From positions 10,086,921-10,150,920 of the forward strand of contig NC_053194.1 of assembly GCF_905163445.1 (NCBI RefSeq): a stretch of DNA of 64,000 nt. Direction: 5' to 3'. Source of the DNA: Pararge aegeria. Lineage: Eukaryota > Arthropoda > Insecta > Lepidoptera > Nymphalidae. Of this stretch, positions 10,775-22,734 are shown piece by piece. The notes under the pieces are model-generated. The model was not told the DNA's origin, searched no databases, and saw nothing but the letters and a program-made list of their open reading frames with translations. Position 1 is the stretch's first letter. The number at the start of each line of letters is the position of its first letter. The position numbers and the translations under genes are program-made.

Positions 10775-11671
10775 AAGTTTCGAAGACTGATCTAAAAATG
10801 TATCCTTATTCCATCTATAGAATAGTCTGCCTGCTCGTTTCATCCCATATTTTTAGCGCTTGTTTTATGGGGAAGTGAAAAATAGGTAAGTATACAAAAG
10901 CGGGAAACATATTGCCCTTCTCATACTTCTTATGTATAATAAATGAGAAGATTTTTACCATAGTTTGATTGATTATGTAATAAAACGTCTGTATTACATT
11001 TCAGCCAAATTGCACAGTAAAACCAACTTATCTCGCAGTTTACCACTCGGTTTGCCCTGACCCTAATCCAGGCGAACCACTCTCTGAGTCTCTGAGAAGG
11101 ACATGATCCCGAATGTTATATTAATTTACTCAGCTGCATATTTACATTAATCAGTATTACTTAGCGAAAGCTAAGACCTGAGGTTACTTACCATCGGGTA
11201 AAGCAGTAACATATTAAAATTACATTGTAAGTGTCCTAAGTATAAAACTTATAACGCAGAAATAAAAAAGTTAAGTAGTACATTAAGTAATGGTAGCAAA
11301 TGCCATGTATCTAATAACATATTTTATAATGTATACAGAGCTTGTATGGAGTCAGAGGAAGCACCAATACACGTAATGATCGAACACGAACAACGCAAAT
11401 CATACCTTGGCTCCCCAGCATCACTGAAGCACTAGGCGACTTTGCAGCTTGCTACGCATCTGGCGAGAGCTCGGCTGGCTAGAATGACCCAGCGCGGAGC
11501 CGCATCAGAGGCTATACCTACAACGGATTCTTCCGGCCATCTATGCAAGGAGTCAAAAGTAAAATTCTTAAAAGAATTTTTTTTTATTAGTATTATAATC
11601 ATTAAAAATGTCCTTTATTTTGTGTACAATAACTGCCTATTCCAGTGAGCTTATAAATACAACAAAAACAC
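10775..11671. other. unassigned DNA
   Basis: A G+C-richer patch at 11400-11550 includes a 68-codon plus frame (MQLATHLARARLARMTQRGA...). No family was recognised. The rest is AT-rich. Confidence 0.4.
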
Positions 11672-11679
11672 ATAGAACA

Positions 11680-13126
11680 CAGTGGCGTTCCTAGGGTTTT
11701 GAAGATGGGCAAGCTCTAAAAAAATATATTAAAGTGTGTCCGACGTACGACTTTCAGACACATTAACGGAGTTCTCTGTTGCTAACATCGGGAGTTACAT
11801 CGATAATAACCGAAACAAATGATGTCAAATTAATTTAAAATCGACGCGAGACTTAATTACATCAGCTACGGAATGAGTAATATCATTTTGAATTTTATTA
11901 GATAAATAACTCGGCTCGGATTTGCCGCTTAGTTGATTTTGCATATGTTTTCTAAAATAAGATCCTATTTTGAAAGTAAAATTACAAGTTCTACGAAATT
12001 TCCTTTATTTAATGAACTATTGGACTCGTCATGACCTCTAAAAGGTAGTTCTTGCTATGCCAAATGACAAACAATATCAAATAATCTTTTAAAAACACTA
12101 CGATTATGGTCAACACGCGAATTATGATTGGAAATTTCAATTGAAAATTGGTGGGATTTAGAAGTATCTATGCGCTGTTTGCCGAAAATAAAAAAATAAA
12201 TAACAGCACTCAAATGTTTATGTGTAAATTTTTATAGCACCTGTAAACTTAAAGGTATTTCAATCTTTGTAACCAGCCGCGTTCCAAACGTTCTTTTCAT
12301 TAGAAAAAAATATGCAATACCGACAATATAATTTACAACCCAACGAGTATTGTTTAACGATCTATTAAATTGCCTCTAACGATTTTTATTTACTTATTTA
12401 TTTATTATTTATGTACCATAAATTGTGATTGTGAACACAAAAATTTGTTACAAATTTTTACTAGTTTTAAAAAGTTTCGGTGATGTTATTAGCTGTTTTT
12501 TTCTAAAAAAGTTAAATAATTTACCTTTTGTTCACCACTTAACGTTTGCGCACACCTGAGCCCGCCACAAGAAACAATTTCCACACAATTTGAACTCATT
12601 GTTAATAAAATTTACTTTAATTAATAATGGAAAAAAAACAATGAAATGCACTTTTTCGAACTCAAGCAAACACTAATAAACTTCAAACTATGAATCACAA
12701 CACTCTATCGGAGAAGTGTGAAGTTTTTCAAATTTGACATCCTGACGAACTTCAACCCGTAATGTTGCTTTTTATGTCCATATAAATTATTAAATAATTT
12801 AGATTGTCTCTGCTAAAAACACTAACATTTCTATAGGTGAAAGCAGTAAAAAATAAGCCCCATGCAAGCCAACGAGAGTGAGTGAGACAAAGCGAGAGGT
12901 CTTCGTGCGCGACCTTGATATTTTGTCATTCCATCGCCGCCACTCGGAAGTTTGCTGCGTTCGGAAATTTCTGTACCGCTGCGTTCGGAAATCGCGCATT
13001 GTAATACACTATTGAGTCAAAGTTCATACTTTTTTATTTCCTCATTACTATCAAGTATGAATTATTATAGGAGATTTATTGTAAAGCAAGCCGGGCTTTT
13101 CGGCTTGTATGGTAGTACCGCCACTG
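11680..13126 (-). mobile_element. degenerate hAT DNA transposon with target-site duplication
   Basis: Left end CAGTGGCGTTCCTAGGG and right end (complement) CAGTGGCGGTACTACC form short terminal inverted repeats with the CAGTGGCG start common in hAT elements. The flanks are ATAGAACA (11672-11679) and ATAGCACA (13127-13134), an 8-bp target duplication with one change, the length expected of hAT. Inside, the minus strand carries a broken transposase N-terminal half (separate entry). The 12.8-13.0 kb part, before the gene, holds no recognised feature. At 1.45 kb the copy is much shorter than an autonomous hAT element. Confidence 0.85.
11765..12308 (-). pseudogene. hAT transposase remnant, ZMYM1/DUF4371-like N-terminal half
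   Basis: In minus-strand order, a zinc-finger-region motif reads SNEKNVWNAAGYKD, with the next expected Trp replaced by a stop. Next come HLSAVI and FGKQRIDTSKSHQ, then NHNSRVDHNRSVFKRLFDIV and ELPFRGHDESNSSLNKGNF. The last two are the hallmark of the hAT branch that includes ZMYM1-like proteins. Near 11800 it reads VIIDVTPDVSNREL, where the first Asp of the RNase H-fold triad lies in this family. The frame is interrupted by several stops and shifts. Everything after the first catalytic Asp, including the dimerisation domain, is missing because the sequence runs straight into the left terminal repeat. The product would have cut and joined DNA at the element ends; this copy cannot. An intron may begin after the first motif (GTGCTATAAAAATT). 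Confidence 0.8.
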
Positions 13127-13134
13127 ATAGCACA

Positions 13135-13462
13135 TAACCAAATGCGAGTTCTAAAGATGTAGCTTTGAAACAGACCACTACGCCAAAGTTAACTAACTAC
13201 GTATTAAATCAATGTCCTATTCGAAATGTTAAAAATCCTGATGATACTACTTATATTTGAATTTAATTATATTAATTATAATTAAATTTAAAATTGCAAC
13301 TGTGAGCTGCTTCTTAACAAACCCCATTATTATTAATTGGACCCTCGGGACAGTTTACTTCAGTTTTAAATACAGAATAAATAAGAAGCTATTTGTATTT
13401 TAATAAATTATAGGTGAGTGTTAAATACAACGAGGGCACAAAATACCCATATTATAATTAAA
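13135..13462. other. unassigned; small AT palindrome
   Basis: AATTTAATTATA (13260-13271) pairs perfectly with 13277-13288 across five bases. Nothing else. Confidence 0.5.
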
Positions 13463-13530
13463 CTAGTGGTTGCGTGCGATTTCGTCCGCGTTAATATTTC
13501 CATTCAAGCTTTTATCTCTCGTTCTACCCT
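13463..13530 (-). repeat. repeat R end
   Basis: On + it starts ACTAGTGGTTGCGTGCGATT and TCGTCCGCG, the complement of the GCGGACGAA...AGCTAGT end. Only the terminal part is recognisable. Confidence 0.5.
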
Positions 13531-15761
13531 TGAGGGTTGTTTAAAAAAACACTTCGACTTATTATTTTAAACTATGCAGATTTTATTAGCTGAACTTCAA
13601 AATAAATAGAACTTTCTATCTACCAACCCCCATTTTACCACTTAAGGTATTTAGAAGAACTCTTTCTTAGTGGATAGATATAAGTCCTTCTAATTGCGAA
13701 ATGAAAAGCAGCTAATGCTACTCCTGTGTTATCCTCTACCTGCTTATAAAAGTCCTGCAAAATTGGGCTAGGTGCTACAGACAGACCAATATTACAAATA
13801 TAGTTTTTGATAAAAATAGCGTATTTATATACTTTCATAACCATATGCTAAAAAGTTTAAATTAGGAGAAAAGACGTCCATAATTTTGGTAAAACAAAAT
13901 ATACAAATAAATAAAAGTATATTTTCTATTCTACATAAATGTGTAATTATAAACCGGAAGAAAAGGCTTATTTTGCAACAACAACAACTTTATTTAATGG
14001 TAAATATCAGTTAACACGAAACAAAGTTTCATACAAAAGGTGTCATGTCCCCGATACCCGTATAAGTGTCATTATAACTTATACACAATTTCACCGTCGT
14101 AAATATTGTAAACAAAGTTTATATAAAAAACAAATTTATATTAATAAAAAATGAAATTGTTGCGTTGCCAAAATGTATTTATTTTTTGAATGCTATTATT
14201 GTCTTCCTAAATCTACGATATGACTGGCTGACTGACTGGTCAATAAATAAAAACTCGTGTAATGTACCTAAGTATTTACGTAAACATACGTCAGTAGATA
14301 GTTATACCTCTTTGCCGACACTCACAACTTTTTTCTTGTATGCAAATAAAAATCGAATTTAAGTTTGAATTTCATTTAAACAGTTGGCGAACGTCAAATA
14401 ATGCTAATAAAACTTTAAGTAACTATCAGTTATCATTTATAAAATTAATATAACTAAATCCAGTAAAATAATCATAATTCAAATAATTCTCATTGGAGAC
14501 AAACTTAATACCGTGAAACATTTTTTCAAAGAGTTTCTATCGTAATAAATCACTTTCCTCTGATTCTCATGACGCTCCAAAAGAACTATAGCTTCAAAAT
14601 CTACAAAAGCTTTGTACTAGTCGTTATTACAAAGAACAATTTCTCTACCGCTAGAGATCTAAATGGACGATGAGACTAAGCGCTAAGAAAAAGAACTCCA
14701 AGAGTTACCTCATTTAAAGTGGGAAAGTCCCGCGACTGTAGTTAGCGCAGCGAAGGCATTAAGCATAATTACTGCCAGTAAACCACTCGTTTGTAAGTTT
14801 CCTTGTATTCAATTTGGCGTCATTATTTAAATTTTTCCACTTGCTTGACTTTGTTTAGTAGATAGTTTACGGTATATTCAGACTGTAAGTAAGGCAAGTG
14901 TTAGTGTAAGGACTTCAATGTGTTTTACTTAAGCCGCACGATAATTTTCTCAATTCCTTCACTTACAATATTCAAAAAGTAATAACTACATTTGAAAATG
15001 GAACTCTTTGATTGTAAGATACAGTATGTTACATATATGTGTCAATTGCTTTTACCCTGTAGAATAATCTAAAAAAATAATTTTCTCATCACAATGGATT
15101 AAATCGTAAAAACTGAAATTTCATGAAGCATTCATTACTACGAATACATGAGTTACTACTTTTTCTCATTCATTCCAGAATCTTTCAGCGCACCCCACGT
15201 GCCTACAACGGTGGCACTTTAACAGACAGTTTAATACCAGCCCATTCTATTTCTTCGTATACCGTTGTTTACTAGGTCAGTCACAGGTTTGGCACAAAAA
15301 CGCTGCAGTGTGTTTAGCAAAAACTTTATATTAAGAAAAAACCACTTCACCCACGTATTTTCTAGCTAGTGTGCGATTTCCAAAATATTATCAGTAAATT
15401 GCGTTGTAGAAGAAGTAAGTTTCACAATATCCTGTAGCGATATTGTTGCCTTAAGAATCTTAATTAAGAATCTCAAGAGGGAGAAATTTAGTGGGCTTTA
15501 CTTAAGCTTTCATAAATCTTTTCAGTGTTATCTATATAATACATTTAAAAAAATAAAACTTAAATATAGAAGAAGATAATAGTATACATAAAGATACTAT
15601 ATTTTTTTATTTTAATAACTTCAAGTACACAGAACTTAATAATAAATTCTGAATAACTTGACACTCAGTCAGAATCAGTCAGTAGAGTTACCCGCTGTCT
15701 GTTTTCCGGCCAAATGTTCAATGATAAGTGCAGGCTATCGGTCACGATTACTTCCCTTAAC
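13531..15761. other. 2.2 kb unassigned AT-rich DNA
   Basis: Frames of 65-71 codons at 13635-13844 (minus), 13939-14154 and 14165-14362 (plus) lack motifs and look like chance in A/T-rich DNA. CAACAACAACAAC sits at 13976. Confidence 0.4.
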
Positions 15762-15814
15762 GTGGGCTTTAACGATGTTATAACTAGCACATAAGAAGAA
15801 CCGTTAAAGCCCAC
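15762..15814. repeat. fold-back, 13-bp perfect arms
   Basis: GTGGGCTTTAACG (15762-15774) pairs with 15802-15814, separated by 27 bases. Isolated; no transposon context. Confidence 0.8.
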
Positions 15815-18504
15815 CAACCCTTATTGAAATAGCTCTCTCAATTTAAGCCCGTTTTTGTTTAAAAATTGATATGTGTCTTTTTGAAAAAATTACAGTATCT
15901 GCCTAGAGCTAGCAATTTGGCTCTCTCTACTCTCCACTCACTCCCTCGATCGTGGTTATTTTTGCTGACATGTTATGATAATATCTTAAAGCACGCCAAC
16001 TCAATTTGGACCACTGTAGATGGTCTCTAAGCTTTTATTTCTTCTGTCGACTAGTTGAAGGACCATAATAAGTTAATTTTTTCTGATTAATGTGAACACA
16101 GATAACGGGTGGGTTTTAAGAAACCGACAACCAGAACAAAAAGAATCAATGACAAAAGAAATAATAACTTTAATATATTCTAAATATGAATTTAAAAAAT
16201 GTATCCTAAGCTCAAACTGTAAAAGTGTGCGTTTTTAACTTTAAACAAATTTAAGTGGAAGTGTACCGTGATTGAAGCAGGAAATAATTTTATTCTTAAG
16301 TGTTTATTCAATCTATGTTAACTACATCTAATATAAATTATATATTACTATATTATATTCATTGGTATTAATTATCTCCGAGTCAGATCATTAAAATGCA
16401 GGTATGTAATTTAATGTAATTTAGTATTTTGTGCTTTTTTACATGTTTTAACATCATAGAATACAGATTCTGAAACTCTTCAGTTTTTGCTTAATAATAG
16501 TTTTATAGATTAGATTATGATTTGGCGCATATACAACCAAAATAACTCAAACTCAAGATGACGATTGAAGTCTTTAAGTGTGGACATACCTTAAAATTGG
16601 GATAAGAAATTATCAAGTTTTGTGTAACAAAACATAAAACGGAAATTATGAATAATAAAAACTTAAAATAATTTTCAAACGACATAACAATATTTTTTTC
16701 CGAAGCACACATTATATTAAATGGTTGGTCGAAAACGCTAAATTTATATTTTACTTTTAACCAATACCGCCTTTTCGAAGTGAGGTAGGATAAAAATGTC
16801 CGTAACGGAGCTTGTTACGGGGTACGGAATTTATAACATTTCCAGACGGTGAGGCAAAATATAAAAGGATTCCAGAGACCAATCTGCGAGGCGAAAGGGC
16901 TTGATAAAATATGATTCTCGAATGAGCAACATTTCTATTGAGCCAATTTTGTAAGCGTTCATAAAGTCAACCGATATAAACAAAACCTTGTTATTTACTT
17001 TACGTACCTACCCTTTAAAACAAAGACATTTAATAATTTAATATTTTAATATCGGGTATCATTTTAGCTTGTCATGTAGATATAACTGGCGGATAGTCAA
17101 TGTTTGTTTAAAAAAAGGCCTGCCAATCTTTTAATGATTTAAACTTCTAACAGAATAGCGATATAACAAGCAAATTAAACTATAAGGTAATACCCCGCAT
17201 TGATGTTAATTGACCTTTAAAATTTAGTTTATCTTAAAAAAATTATAAGATTTAGTAAAGTCTTCACATTTTTAACAACGGGCCACACATTATATAGGTC
17301 TCCTCTGTACGTAACCTTAAACTTAACAACTCGTTTACTTTCATTAACTTTGTAGTATTAAATTCGATTATTTTAAATTTAAATTTTCGCTTTTTTGTGA
17401 AACAAAACATTTTTGCTCTGAAATTAAACGCCGGTGATCAAAGTTGTGCTAACGCCTATAAGAGTTCTTGTAAGTAAATCTCTAAAATATACAGTTATAG
17501 AGGTTTCGTGAAATCTCTTTCCGACAAATCAGCAATCAATAAACAGTTACTTAATACATAAAAAAGGAGCATTGTGTAACTTTACTTTCTTAAAGTAAAT
17601 CTATTATTTAACAAAACAATATGAGTTATTTTTATTAAATATCTATAACGCTATACTAACGATAATTACGATCAAAGTTCATCTGCTTGAGACAGATGAG
17701 ACATGAGATCTATTAAAGTAGTTTTGATAACACAACTCCATGAACTGCACTATAACTCGACCGCTAACTCTTGTTAGTGGTTATCTGGTTATTCCCAGAT
17801 CTTAGAACTGAAGTACATGTACTTATTGTAAATTCTCTTTGAATGATTCATTTATTTTTACTCGTTATTTATGTGACTTTTATATATTTTACATGTTATA
17901 AGGTTTTGTCTGGAACACCTGTCTATGTCTGCATCGTATAAAACGAATGCGTAAACGCCTAAAGCACGCGACGAATTTTGATGCGGTTTTCACCAACATT
18001 TAGATAATTCTTAATGGATAGTTTACAAATAAACATATGTATTTTACAATAACTATATGTATTTTTATTAGTAGAAAAATGTTGTTACAGGGTCGCCGTA
18101 AAAAAAAAAAAATACTTTGCTTATTGCACAGGAGACTTTTAGTTCTGCTATAACCCTAAAGAAAACCCCGCGATTGCATATCCCTATATGTTACGGTTGA
18201 TTCTAGGTTTTTTGTTTCTTTCATTTCGAACATATGTAAGGTTTAGTCTGCCACGTCTATTTTCGTCTATTTCTACATTGTGTGTCTGTCTGTTTATGCA
18301 GTTTTTACGATCGTTTTAATAAAAGAATTTCACAAATTGTTTATAAATAAATTCTCAGAATATAAATTAACAAAAATTAAGTATCCTGGCTAAGTACAAA
18401 AAAAAATAAAGAGAAAAAAAATGTAACATTTAGCAACCAAGTTACAGAAAAATAAATTAACATGGCTTAAGTAGGCTAAACTTAAAAAGTTCTATATTTT
18501 CAGA
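15815..18504. other. 2.7 kb unassigned AT-rich DNA
   Basis: One 65-codon minus frame at 16515-16712, no domain. A small hairpin, CCGTAAC/GTTACGG, lies near 16800. No family was recognised. Confidence 0.4.
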
Positions 18505-18620
18505 ACTTTTTGCTGCTGCAGGAGAAAACCCAAGATATTTGGCCCGACGCTGAAATCGAACCCACATACCTTGTAAATAGTTTTCGATCACGTTAAGCAC
18601 TCGACCAACGAGGTAGTCAT
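18505..18620 (-). mobile_element. SINE-C head region
   Basis: Complement reads CTACCTCGTTGGTCGAGTGC (A box) and GTGGGTTCGATTTCAGCG (B box), followed by GGGTTTTCTCC. This is a tRNA-derived head with normal box spacing. Useful as the unrearranged comparison for 6786-6945. Confidence 0.7.
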
Positions 18621-19109
18621 CTTTATGTTTTAATATTAGCTACTGGCATAAAAGAGCACCAGTTACAGCTAAGCCTACTTTTGCAGATTGTAAAAATAGA
18701 TAGTTTCGGGACTGCAGTACATAAATAGTGATATAAATAGTCGGATCCCGCCCCTTGGCAGTTTAATAGTCTGTCGAATCGCTCTGAGTTACTATAGCTA
18801 TCAATGGTAGGTATAGAAAAGATTTAGTGTTCTTACATGGAGCTTCCAAACTTTTGCATTGAAACTTTATTTTTATTTACTTAGTATATTATATACCTAA
18901 TGCCGTATTTCAAGAACTGATTTAATAGTGAAGGCTTCTTTATGTACCAATTTCTAGCTGTTTACGCAACTTCGTAACACTTGTGTTATTATTCTGAAAT
19001 CTATGCATCTATCTTCTATTTTTATAATAAAACTGTAACGGGTCGAATTCTGTACAGTGAAAATATAGATACTGATCTTGGGTTCAGTATCGGTTATAAA
19101 GTGCCTTTT
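18621..19109. other. unassigned DNA
   Basis: Nothing recognised. Confidence 0.45.
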
Positions 19110-19275
19110 TAATCATGTCTGTCTGTCTGTATCTGGCCAGCGCATCACGCTGAAACTGCTGAATTAATTCAAATGAAGTTGAAGTTCAGATTTTAGTTCA
19201 TACTGCGAGGTAAGACATAGGATACTTTTTATCCCGAAATTCAGTTCAGATCCTTTGGGAGAGTGGGCGAAACTG
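19110..19275 (+). repeat. repeat R-like, plus copy
   Basis: (TGTC)n-like start ATGTCTGTCTGTCTGTATCT, then GCTGAAACTGCTGAA and ATACTTTTTATCCCG, in the order seen in repeat R. Decayed. Confidence 0.45.
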
Positions 19276-19738
19276 TTTGACTATTTAACACCATAACTCC
19301 ATCAAATGTTGACTTATTTAAATAACACTTTTTCTCCTGGATAGGTTATTCTATTAATTTAGTTAAGCTCAATCAAATCTCGCATAGATTGTTTTGATTT
19401 CGATCATAAATATGACTGGAGATAGAGGACAGAACCCCTCAGCGGACAGCAGCAAACCCCTAATTTAAGGCTTAACGATACAGTGTTGCCACATGTATTA
19501 AGGACTCAGTGCTAGGAGTCTACGACCAAATATAAAATGTTGAAAATTTTCTTGGTTTATCTTTAGCATACGGATTAACTAACAAGGCTTTTTCGATTCT
19601 TCTTTTAACGATTACTATTGTTTGTTAGTAATAGGAGCTGAGACTGGAATACCCAATTATTTCTCAGACTTCCACCGACGGGCACCCATCTTTTTACTGA
19701 CCTAGGTCAACGTTGCTTACTCAGCGCTATCGAGCTAT
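19276..19738. other. unassigned DNA
   Basis: Nothing recognised. Confidence 0.45.
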
Positions 19739-19976
19739 ATGTAGTGCTGCTATTAAGATGGTAGCGAGCTAACTTGTCATGGGAATAGACTTTATATCCC
19801 ATCCATACTACTATTCGGTTTCTACACGGTATCATTTCATAAAGCTAAAGTGCTTGAGGAACGAATTTAGAATAAATAGAAATTATTAATTTCCGAATTG
19901 CCCCCTCCGGGATCGAACCCAGGACCTCCACTCAAAGACAGCCACGCCCACCACTACACCAGAAAGGTCGTCATAG
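19739..19976 (-). mobile_element. SINE-A, tail-truncated
   Basis: AAGATGGTAGCGAGCTAACT, TCGGTTTCTACACGG, then GGGATCGAACCCAGGACC (complement of a good B box) and CTACACCAGAAAGGTCGTC (complement of the A-box end). The middle is decayed. Confidence 0.8.
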
Positions 19977-21069
19977 GTGAAAAAAAAGATATACAAGACC
20001 AGTAGAGAAGTTCTACGGAATACAAAAATGTGTGCACTTTTACATTTGCCGTATAAATAAAGTAGAGTTTAAGAATTCAGACCGCGTGAGACCTTCTCAA
20101 AGAAGCTAACGTGCTCTCCGTGAAAATTGTCGCTTGCCGAGAAAAATTGCTTTCGGTATCAAGACATGTTCACATTTTCCGGATATTTAACTTCTTATTT
20201 CATCCCATGTTTTGATCACCTACAAGGTTTACGATGTAGTTATGTCATCTTAAATTCGAAGCTTTATCACTAAATATAATGTTACATTTGATACTCGGTG
20301 TAATCTGATAACGGTCCATATAAAGTGACAGATTCATACATAAAAAAGGACTGCTTTTGGCGCAGAAATGAAAATAACTGATTGAAGTAGACTGCATCAT
20401 CATTTACTTAGTCATTTTATACTAATGTTACGGATTCGCAAATAAAAACAATATTGGTACAACAAAATATTTTAATACTGTAAAAAAAAAGGCTTTGGCT
20501 AGCTTGACGTACCAAACCATAATGGGGGCATTATTGGCATGGCGGTGAGGTACGACAACGTGGTGGCTTGGCTTTGACAAATTGTCTATTTATAATCTGT
20601 GATCGGTGCAGAGGCTGACGTCTTATCCGTTACACTAATTTAAAAAAAATATAATAATTCACGCGGGTGTGTATGGCATCGGGATCTTGTATTTAAATAT
20701 TTAGGTTGATTAATTTTATATATTGAAAAGGAAAGTCTGTTTGTTTGTTACCTATGTTTGTTTCAATGGGTGCAACAACCTTAATGCGATCTGGTGCAGT
20801 GATATCTGACATTTATCTCGAATAACTCCCGGGGACCGGACCCTGTTTAAATACTAAACTTTATTGCCTATAACTACGGCTTAACAGCTATACCGATCTT
20901 GACGGCTAAGTTTGTTCTTGACACCTTTAAAAAACGAAGTTATTGCCTTCATCACACTCCTATGTATATATTTTTATGTAATATACACATTAAAAGTACC
21001 ATCTCTGTGCTTATTTGAATAAAGACATATTTGACTTCATTTGACGGAATTTTAAATAGAGAATACGCC
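19977..21069. other. mostly unassigned; weak R-like segment
   Basis: GTCTGTTTGTTTGTTACC at 20733 resembles the start of repeat R. A D-like 3' tail (TTGAATAAAGACATATTTGA) lies at 21016. Neither is strong alone. Confidence 0.35.
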
Positions 21070-21143
21070 CTGATTATGAACGCCGGAACTTAGTAAAAAA
21101 CGAAAGAAACGCTGACGAAGTCGCGGGCAATAGCTAGTGAATT
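21070..21143 (+). repeat. repeat R 3' end
   Basis: Ends GACGAAGTCGCGGGCAATAG then CTAGT, the canonical end, matching 472. Confidence 0.65.
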
Positions 21144-21393
21144 ATACGAAAGCCTGTAATAGAGCTGTCGCAAGCATTCTGAACTCTCATTTGTAAGCAC
21201 TGCCAAATGTGTCAGGGTGCAATTACATGTCGTATTGTATTCTAACAAACGAAATACTTCTAATCACGATGGAAGTGCAATTGCGCATCATACAGATGCA
21301 GATTGGAAATTTCAATGAGTACGCAATCTCAAAAATTGGTATGCTAAGTTTATCATTAACTAACCAAGTTCTTTTTATTTTTTTATTCCAGTA

Positions 21394-21658
21394 CAAGTTA
21401 GCAATTGACTGTAATCTCACCTGGTGGTAAGGGATGATGCTGTCTAAGAAGGCTAACTTGTTAGTGTGTATGGTAGTCATATCCCTAATCGGTTACTTCG
21501 CAACATCGCACCGGAACACGAAATCGCTTATTAGCCACGGCCAAAGCCCCCAGAGACCAGAGAACATTCAGAAATTATAAATGCCCGAATTGCCCCTGCT
21601 GGGAACTAAACCGGGACCTCCTACTTATATTCACAGCTCTCAGCCAGGGGGTCGTCAA
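21394..21658 (-). mobile_element. SINE-A, full length
   Basis: Complement tail CAAGTTAGCAATTGACTG, then ATCTCACCTGGTGGTAAG, ATCGGTTACTTCGCAACATC, CCGGAACACGAAATCGCTTA, B box complement GGGAACTAAACCGGGACC, and end CAGCCAGGGGGTCGTC. It lacks about 30 bp present in other copies around the AAGATGGTAGCG block. Confidence 0.85.
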
Positions 21659-21895
21659 AGTAACAATGTAAATTTGAAATAACATTTATCAATCATAAAA
21701 AGCTAATAGGGAATAACGGCGGTGCGTAAACAGTATCAATTCAACCAATCAATTACGGTCATTTCATGCAGCAGAAAAAATATCCCATTCTTATCAGCTG
21801 CCTCAAAGTAACTAAATGCAGAACGCTTGGTAGAATATATGTTTTCATTTTTTATTCCATGTGTCATAATCATCATCAGCATAATTTCAACCACT

Positions 21896-22038
21896 TGACG
21901 TCAACGTGTATAAATGTATATATAATATATACATATATATAATATATATAATATATACATATATATAATATATATAATATATACATATATATAATATATA
22001 TATTTATATAATATATACATTTATACACGTGGACGTCA
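21896..22038. repeat. 143-bp AT-rich palindrome with internal tandem units
   Basis: TGACGTCAACGTGTATAAAT at the left is matched in inverse at the right end (one change, A to C at base 8), through about 27 bp. The centre is built from a 26-bp unit of AT steps, TATATAATATATATAATATA plus TACATA, repeated about three times. The whole can fold as a cruciform. Assembly length may be unreliable. Confidence 0.85.
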
Positions 22039-22268
22039 GTCATTGGAAAATACTTGCATTGTCAGCAAAATGTTATTTGAATAAACTTTAGAAACAGTAA
22101 GTAACATACGAACCTAAGCTAACAAAGGGTGAAAATAGGATTGCTCCAGGGGACGCTCATTGCACAGTTCGAGCAGCAGTTGGCAGTTGACCGCTCCAGT
22201 TTCATAACTCGAATAAATATAGCGCACATATTAATGTCACGTGTACATTAAACCCGAATTTCGAATAA

Positions 22269-22288
22269 CTTATATATATATATATATA
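22269..22288. repeat. (TA)n microsatellite
   Basis: About ten TA units, directly before a retroelement-like end. Confidence 0.9.
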
Positions 22289-22575
22289 ACCAGTGACCCG
22301 CCCAGGCTTCGCACGGAGTGTAGTTACTTAAATGTTATTTTTCGGCGAATATGTAGCATAATATTCTTTTTTCAACTTCCAAAAAAAACTAAATAAGACT
22401 ATATATATTATCAATCCTAATTAGGTTTTTTGTATGAACCATCAACGATTATGCAAAACCGTATAAAAAGCGGCTAAAACTTAAATGGAAAGCTATTTTT
22501 ATACTATGTAGAGATGATGTTTTACACGTTTAAACAGAGTTCCCGATGACTTAACTATCTAGGGAAAAATGTTAG
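22289..22575 (-). repeat. repeat R-related copy
   Basis: AGTGACCCGCCCAGGCTTCG at the left is the complement of a common lepidopteran repeat end. The remainder is A/T-rich and follows the usual body only loosely. Confidence 0.45.
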
Positions 22576-22660
22576 TAAAATAATCATTGCGGGGTCGGAA
22601 GGCTCAATAAAATACTCAATAAATAATATAGTATTTGCAAACAAATAAAAATAAAAGATT

Positions 22661-22734
22661 GAATAATTTAATCATGAAGATCTTATTCTATTAGGACCAC
22701 CTGGCAGAATGAGATCTTCATGATTAAATTATTA
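22661..22734. repeat. fold-back hairpin, 29-bp arms
   Basis: The left arm 22661-22689 (contains AATTTAATCATGAAGATCT) matches the complement of 22706-22734 with two mismatches. The loop is 16 bases (ATTAGGACCACCTGGC). Confidence 0.9.

Noticed and set aside
10538..10843. Repeat protein with 14-residue units
   Set aside because: The units come from a 42-bp minisatellite; no homologous coding region or expression signal supports a protein.
16515..16712. 65-codon minus frame with hydrophobic stretch
   Set aside because: Expected by chance in A/T-rich DNA; no start context, homolog or neighbour.
21896..21905. CRE-like regulatory site TGACGTCA
   Set aside because: It is the end of a palindrome with no gene nearby; sequence match alone is not evidence.
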